9,556 nucleotides of DNA from assembly GCA_027035735.1 (NCBI GenBank), contig JALVUH010000057.1:1-9556 (forward strand), written 5' to 3'. This stretch comes from Nautiliaceae bacterium (GTDB taxonomy: Bacteria > Campylobacterota > Campylobacteria > Campylobacterales > Nautiliaceae). Both the position numbers and the translations under genes were made by a program. This document shows, one piece after another, positions 5,969 to 9,556 of the stretch. Numbering within the stretch: position 1 is the stretch's first letter; every line of letters begins with the position of its first letter. Below the pieces are notes generated by a model. That model was not told where the DNA came from and ran no database searches. It saw only the letters and a list, made by a program, of their open reading frames with translations.

Positions 5969-6798
5969 TATTTACCCCTTACTCTCTCAATTAGTTTATA
6001 GTATTCTTCACAATATTCTGGTTCTTCTTTTTGATATAAAATACCTCTTGGTTTTACACCTTTTTGTTTAAGTTCATATTTTTCTTCTTCACTTAATTTA
6101 TCCCATTTTGCTTTTGGAATTAAATTACTTTCAATCCAATCCATATTTTGTTTTGCTTGAGCCATTTTATTCTTTCTACCAAAGTTAACATGACAGTTTG
6201 AATGAATATCAAAGAAACTAAATCCTTTATGTTGAAAACCTTTAACAAAAAGTCTCTCAAGTTTTTGAGCTTCAGCTACACTTTCTCTTCCAATAAATGT
6301 AGCACCAGCACCTTTTGCTAGTTCGCAAGCATCAAAAGTTGGATCAATATTTCCATATTGAGTAGTAACAGACCAAGCACCTTTTGGAGTAGTTGGACTA
6401 ACTTGTGAATTTGTAAGACCATAAATAAAGTTATTAATTAAAATAAAATTTAAATCAATATTTCTTCTACATCCATGAATTGTATGATTACCACCAATAG
6501 CAAGCCCATCACCATCACCTGCTACAACAATTACATGTTTGTCTGGATTTGCAAGTTTAATTCCTGTAGCATACGCAACAGTTCTACCATGAGTTGTATG
6601 AACAGTATTTGCATCAATATAACTTGAAAATCTTCCACTACATCCAATACCAGAAACTATACAAACATCATTTTTATCCCATCCAAGTTTTGCCATCGCT
6701 CTAATTACAGCTTTCATAATAATACCATCACCACATCCCCAACACCAAAGTGTTGGCATTTTTTCTGTTCTTAAATAATAATCATAATTAAATGCCAT
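5968..6798 (-). CDS. oorB: 2-oxoglutarate:ferredoxin oxidoreductase, beta subunit (TPP binding)
   Basis: OorB (276 residues) binds the thiamine diphosphate and a proximal [4Fe-4S] cluster of the oxidoreductase. Expected cluster ligands are present: C19 and C22 in LWCWGCGDG, C53 in GIGCSGR, and C202 in HSNCHVNFG. The TPP/Mg motif is GDG at 94-96, inside VVAGDGDGLAIGGNH, paired with the asparagines of ILINNFIYGLTN at 119-130. HTTHGRTVAYATGIKLANP at 67-85 is also typical. Start is supported by AAGGAG 6 bases upstream; the gene follows oorA with a 9-base gap that is filled by this ribosome binding site. The length fits forms without an extra ferredoxin domain, consistent with a separate OorD. Confidence 0.96.
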   Translation of the reverse strand: MAFNYDYYLRTEKMPTLWCWGCGDGIIMKAVIRAMAKLGWDKNDVCIVSGIGCSGRFSSYIDANTVHTTHGRTVAYATGIKLANPDKHVIVVAGDGDGLAIGGNHTIHGCRRNIDLNFILINNFIYGLTNSQVSPTTPKGAWSVTTQYGNIDPTFDACELAKGAGATFIGRESVAEAQKLERLFVKGFQHKGFSFFDIHSNCHVNFGRKNKMAQAKQNMDWIESNLIPKAKWDKLSEEEKYELKQKGVKPRGILYQKEEPEYCEEYYKLIERVRGK

Positions 6799-6807
6799 TT
6801 TTACTCC

Positions 6808-7947
6808 TTACACCATTTCTTTTATTTTTGCTTTAAATTCAGCAGGACTTATTGGTCTTCCGTTTGCTTTGAATAAAGTTTCAAATTCATTTGCTTTTTT
6901 ACCACTTGCTCTTTGAATTTCTTTAAAGTATTGACCTTTGTTCATTTCTGCTACTAAAATTTTGTCAAATTTCTTACATAATTCATCTATTTTTTCTTCT
7001 GGAGATGGCCATAAAGTAATTGGTCTAAATAATCCTACTTTAATTCCTTCTTCTCTTAGTTGTTTAATAGCTTCTTTTGCTGCTAAGCTTACACTTCCAT
7101 AAGCAATAATCATAATATCTGCATCATCTAACATAAATTCTTCATAACTTTCAATTTCATCTTTGTGAGCTAAAATTTTATTAAACAATCTATCAATTAA
7201 TTCTTGTGAAAGTTTTGCATCTTCTGTTGGGAATCCTGTAGGTCCATGATGAAGCCCAGTAATATGATATCTATATCCTTTAAAAAATGGATTTAGAATT
7301 GCTGGTTCATCTGCTGGAACATTATAAGGTTCATATGTAGTAGGATCACCTTCATAAACTCTTCTATTTACAATATTTGCTTCAACTTCTTCAATATCAG
7401 GAAGTACGGCTTTTCCTACCATATGTCCAAGTGTTTCATCTAGTAACACAAATACAGGTGTCATAAATCTCTCAGCCAAATTAAATGCTCTAACTGTTTC
7501 TGTATAACATTCATCAAGGCTACCTGGACATAATGTAATTGATTGATAATCACCATGAGTTGGAGCTTGAGCTTGAAGAATGTCTTGTTGAGCTGGTCTT
7601 GTTGGAAGTCCTGTACTTGGTCCTCCTCTCATTACATTTGTAATTACAAGTGGAATTTCTGCCATAAAAGCTAAACCAATTTGCTCAGCTTTAAGTGAAA
7701 TACCAGGACCTGATGTATTTGTCATTGATTTTACACCACTCATACTAGCACCAAGTGCTACTGAAATACCACCAATTTCATCTTCCATTTGAATAAATAC
7801 TCCACCTACTTTTGGAAGTAATCTACTCATTTCATGAGCTATTTCACTTGAAGGTGTAATTGGATATCCTCCAAAAAATTTACAACCTGCATCAATTGCT
7901 GCTTTTGCTGCAAGTTGATTTCCTGTAGATACTACTTCTCTTGGCAT
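6808..7947 (-). CDS. oorA: 2-oxoglutarate:ferredoxin oxidoreductase, alpha subunit
   Basis: OorA (379 residues) carries the pyrimidine-binding domain for thiamine diphosphate and the substrate-recognition parts. Visible motifs are GGYPITPSSEIAHEM at 26-40, FIQMEDEIGG at 51-60 with the acidic residues E55 and E57 near the TPP pyrimidine, TNTSGPG at 76-82, and RGGPSTGLPTRPAQQD at 107-122, the last being highly typical of 2-oxoglutarate/2-oxoacid alpha subunits. A transketolase C-terminal-like domain follows from about residue 275 (MIIAYGSVSLAAKEA, then KVGLFRPITLWP). Start ATG shares one base with the oorD stop (TAATG at 7949-7945), with AAGGAG just upstream inside oorD. The oorDABC order matches Helicobacter and Campylobacter, which makes 2-oxoglutarate the likely substrate rather than pyruvate. 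Confidence 0.96.
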   Translation of the reverse strand: MPREVVSTGNQLAAKAAIDAGCKFFGGYPITPSSEIAHEMSRLLPKVGGVFIQMEDEIGGISVALGASMSGVKSMTNTSGPGISLKAEQIGLAFMAEIPLVITNVMRGGPSTGLPTRPAQQDILQAQAPTHGDYQSITLCPGSLDECYTETVRAFNLAERFMTPVFVLLDETLGHMVGKAVLPDIEEVEANIVNRRVYEGDPTTYEPYNVPADEPAILNPFFKGYRYHITGLHHGPTGFPTEDAKLSQELIDRLFNKILAHKDEIESYEEFMLDDADIMIIAYGSVSLAAKEAIKQLREEGIKVGLFRPITLWPSPEEKIDELCKKFDKILVAEMNKGQYFKEIQRASGKKANEFETLFKANGRPISPAEFKAKIKEMV

Positions 7948-8246
7948 TATTTTTCTCCTTTAAGCTTTTTAACTTCATTAAGTTTTTTAAATTTATATTC
8001 ATCTCTTTCTGCTACAAATATACAAAAATCTGGACATTCAAGTTCGCACTCCTTACATCCTATACAATATTCTGGATGAGAAACTTTTACCATTTGTCCT
8101 AAAATATTATGTGGATCTGGAACCATTTCAAGCACACCGGTTGGGCAAAAATCAACACATAATTCACAACTTTTACATTTTGCTTCATCAACCCATACTG
8201 GTGTATTTTCTGGTGCTTTTAATTTAAAATCAACATTTAAACCCAT
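7947..8246 (-). CDS. oorD: 2-oxoglutarate:ferredoxin oxidoreductase, delta subunit (2x[4Fe-4S] ferredoxin)
   Basis: OorD is a 99-residue ferredoxin-type subunit that passes electrons between the core enzyme and external ferredoxin. Two classical cluster motifs are seen: C24xxC27xxC30xxxC34-P and C61xxC64xxC67xxxC71-P, with an additional C75. Between them, PHNILGQMVKVSHPEY separates the two halves as in other bacterial OorD/KorD proteins. The start is supported by AAAAGGAGA 4-5 bases before the ATG. It is first gene of oorDABC, following a 196-base gap after sucD that contains a sucD terminator and probably the oor promoter, so the operon appears to be transcribed separately from sucCD. Confidence 0.95.
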   Translation of the reverse strand: MGLNVDFKLKAPENTPVWVDEAKCKSCELCVDFCPTGVLEMVPDPHNILGQMVKVSHPEYCIGCKECELECPDFCIFVAERDEYKFKKLNEVKKLKGEK

Positions 8247-8395
8247 TTATTCTCCTTTTACTTTTCTTTACATATATATGATACCTAAATAAACAGATAA
8301 AGTTATTTCAAATATCAGTTTTTTAAATAAATTGTTACAATTAGTAATATTTTTTATTTTTTAATATAAATAAATTATCTGTCACTTTTCTTAAA
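8247..8395 (-). promoter_or_regulatory. Upstream regulatory region of oorDABC
   Basis: This AT-rich stretch between the sucD terminator and oorD must hold the oor promoter if the terminator works. The best -10 candidate on the minus strand is TATCAT (8283-8278, five of six matches), giving a leader of about 25 bases. A TTGAAA (8311-8306) lies 22 bases further upstream, too far for a normal -35. Other features are the 10-bp palindrome CATATATATG at 8271-8280, a 13-bp palindrome at 8330-8342, and the inverted pair ACAGATAA (8293-8300) / TTATCTGT (8375-8382). I see no small ORF or riboswitch. Confidence 0.4.
8330..8342. promoter_or_regulatory. Candidate operator palindrome
   Basis: AATTGT-T-ACAATT is a perfect 6+1+6 inverted repeat, 84 bases upstream of the oorD start. 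It is nested almost centrally within the wider ACAGATAA/TTATCTGT inverted pair at 8293-8300 and 8375-8382 (centres 8336 and 8337.5). This could be a transcription factor site for the oor operon, but short palindromes also arise by chance in such AT-rich DNA. No specific regulator can be named. Confidence 0.3.
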
Positions 8396-8437
8396 TTAGA
8401 AAAAAAGAAAAACCAAAAAATCAAATGGATTTTTTGG
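8396..8437 (-). terminator. Rho-independent terminator after sucCD
   Basis: Read on the minus strand, CCAAAAAATC (8437-8428) and GATTTTTTGG (8422-8413) form a perfect 10-bp stem with a 5-base loop. It is followed by a T tract, TTTTTCTTTTTTTC (8412-8399). The stem starts 5 bases after the sucD TAA stop. It is the best terminator in the window and separates sucCD from oorDABC. Confidence 0.85.
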
Positions 8438-8442
8438 AAAAA

Positions 8443-9321
8443 TTATTTCTTTTCTTTAAGAGCTTTAGCTACTGTTGCTCCAATATCAGCAGGAGATTCA
8501 ACTACATACACTCCAGCTTCTCTTAGAGCTTGCATTTTTTCTTGAGCAGTTCCTTTAGAGCCACTTACAATTGCACCAGCATGCCCCATTCTTTTACCTT
8601 TAGGAGCAGTTTGACCTGCAATGAAAGCAATTACTGGTTTTGTGATTTTTTCTTTAATAAGTTTTGCTGCTTGAATTTCAAGATCTCCACCAATTTCACC
8701 AATCATAACAATTGCTTCAGTTTCAGGGTCTTCTTCAAACATAGGAAGCAATTCTTTATAACTAAGCCCAATAATTGGGTCTCCTCCAATACCTACAGCA
8801 GTTGTAATTCCAAGTCCTTCTTTTACAACTTGATTACTTGCTTCATAAGTAAGTGTTCCTGATTTTGAAATAAGACCTACATTTCCTTTTTTGAAAATAT
8901 TTCCTGGCATAATTCCAATTTTACACTCTTCTGCTGTAATAATTCCAGGACAGTTTGGTCCTATTGTTTTCATACCTTTTTTAACAGCATAATGTTTAGC
9001 ATACATCATATCTCTAACAGGTGCACCTTCTGTAATAATTACAGCAAGTTCAATCCCAGCATCTGCTGCTTCCATAACAGCATCAGCAACAAATGCAGGC
9101 GGAACAAAAATCATACTAACAGTAGCACCTGTAGCTTTTACTGCTTCTTCTACCGTATTAAACACAGGTTTTCCAAGATGTGTCATTCCACCTTTATTTG
9201 GAGTAACACCTCCTACTATTTGAGTTCCATAATCCATACATTGTTGTGCATGGAAAGTTCCTTCTTTCCCTGTAAATCCTTGTACTATTACTTTTGTATC
9301 TTTATTAACTAAAATACTCAT
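8443..9321 (-). CDS. sucD: Succinyl-CoA synthetase (ADP-forming), alpha subunit
   Basis: SucD and SucC together interconvert succinate plus CoA plus ATP and succinyl-CoA. The alpha subunit binds CoA and carries the phosphorylated histidine. The 292 residues are of normal length. The CoA-binding Rossmann domain starts with QGFTGKEGTFHAQQC at 14-28, followed by GGVTPNKGGMTHLGKPVF at 37-54. GPNCPGII (121-128) and SKSGTLTYE (152-160) begin the second domain. The phospho-histidine is H247 in MGHAGAIVSGSKGTA. Start ATG shares one base with the sucC stop (TAATG at 9323-9319), with AAAGGAGAG upstream inside sucC. A strong terminator follows directly. The product feeds OorDABC when the pathway runs reductively, or receives its product when oxidative. 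Confidence 0.97.
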   Translation of the reverse strand: MSILVNKDTKVIVQGFTGKEGTFHAQQCMDYGTQIVGGVTPNKGGMTHLGKPVFNTVEEAVKATGATVSMIFVPPAFVADAVMEAADAGIELAVIITEGAPVRDMMYAKHYAVKKGMKTIGPNCPGIITAEECKIGIMPGNIFKKGNVGLISKSGTLTYEASNQVVKEGLGITTAVGIGGDPIIGLSYKELLPMFEEDPETEAIVMIGEIGGDLEIQAAKLIKEKITKPVIAFIAGQTAPKGKRMGHAGAIVSGSKGTAQEKMQALREAGVYVVESPADIGATVAKALKEKK

Positions 9322-9556
9322 TATAACTCTCCTTTCGCAGCAGCTACAGCTTTTTTAGCTCCATCTTTTAAATCAGTTGCAGGAATAATATTTTTAATAT
9401 TTGCATTTTTAAGTATTTCTGCCGCTTCTTCAGCGTTAGTACCATCAAGTCTAACAATTACAGGAACATTTACTTCTACTTTTTTTGTAGCTTCTAAAAT
9501 ACCATTAGCTACCCTATCACATCTAACAATTCCACCAAAAATATTTACAAAAATAC
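9321..9556 (-). CDS. sucC: Succinyl-CoA synthetase, beta subunit, C-terminal 77 residues only
   Basis: The right edge of the window cuts this gene; only the C-terminal part is visible. The reading frame starts with IFVNIFGGIVRCDRVANGIL, the hallmark of the SucC C-terminal CoA-ligase domain, then VNVPVIVRLDGTNAEEA and IIPATDLKDGAKKAV, ending in AAKGEL and TAA. The beta subunit supplies the ATP-grasp domain (outside the window) and the nucleotide specificity, so ATP versus GTP use cannot be judged here. It overlaps the sucD start by one base and is clearly its operon partner. Confidence 0.96.
   Translation of the reverse strand, partial: IFVNIFGGIVRCDRVANGILEATKKVEVNVPVIVRLDGTNAEEAAEILKNANIKNIIPATDLKDGAKKAVAAAKGEL

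Noticed and set aside
8271..8280. CATATATATG palindrome as a regulator site
   Set aside because: Simple alternating AT sequence; more likely part of the promoter melting region than a specific operator.
8319..8376. Imperfect direct repeat built on TTTTTTAA and AAATAAATT, and several A/T tracts that might bend DNA
   Set aside because: Such matches are expected by chance in sequence this AT-rich; the copies differ by insertions and the tracts are not spaced at a regular helical period.
1..9556. Mobile element, CRISPR array, toxin-antitoxin or defence island
   Set aside because: No transposase, integrase, repeat-spacer pattern, tRNA or attachment site is visible, and every gene of size belongs to a housekeeping or fold-level recognisable family.

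Overview
The window is a gene-dense, very AT-rich piece of chromosome that fits a member of the Campylobacterota (former Epsilonproteobacteria). Three things point there: the low GC of both genes and gaps; the order sucC-sucD-oorD-oorA-oorB-oorC, known from Campylobacter and Helicobacter relatives; and the order methyltransferase, CxxC-cluster protein, lipoprotein, trpC, which I recall from Campylobacter jejuni. A chemolithoautotrophic vent lineage such as the Nautiliales is plausible but unproven from this window. I see no phage, insertion sequence, CRISPR array, tRNA or rRNA. No gene-free stretch exceeds 200 bases.

Layout. (1) 1-2794, minus strand: a four-gene unit read leftward, made of a TrmN6-like SAM methyltransferase, a YkgJ-type cysteine-cluster protein, a TPR lipoprotein and trpC (cut by the left window edge). 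Its junctions are ATGA overlaps and one long overlap. (2) 2795-2840: a 46-bp divergent promoter region whose two -10 elements overlap. (3) 2841-4440, plus strand: kdsB (CMP-KDO synthesis) overlapping pdxA (vitamin B6 synthesis), ending in a palindromic terminator. (4) 4455-5334, plus strand: a ferritin-like protein that looks internally duplicated. Its ribosome binding site lies in a 15-bp inverted repeat with the promoter -10 in the loop. (5) 5408-8246, minus strand: oorDABC, the four-subunit 2-oxoglutarate:ferredoxin oxidoreductase. (6) 8247-8442: a regulatory gap with a clear sucD terminator. (7) 8443-9556, minus strand: sucD and the 3' end of sucC (succinyl-CoA synthetase).

How the genes work together. 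SucCD and OorDABC catalyse neighbouring steps, succinate/succinyl-CoA and succinyl-CoA/2-oxoglutarate. In an autotroph they run reductively and fix CO2; in heterotrophic relatives they run oxidatively. Direction cannot be decided here. The rest is housekeeping: outer-membrane sugar activation, PLP synthesis, tryptophan synthesis, probable RNA methylation and an envelope TPR protein.

No wholly new system is evident. The best leads are regulatory: the hairpin that hides the ferritin-like gene's ribosome binding site only in read-through RNA, the symmetric divergent promoter, and a promoter-to-start spacing shared by kdsB and the ferritin-like gene.
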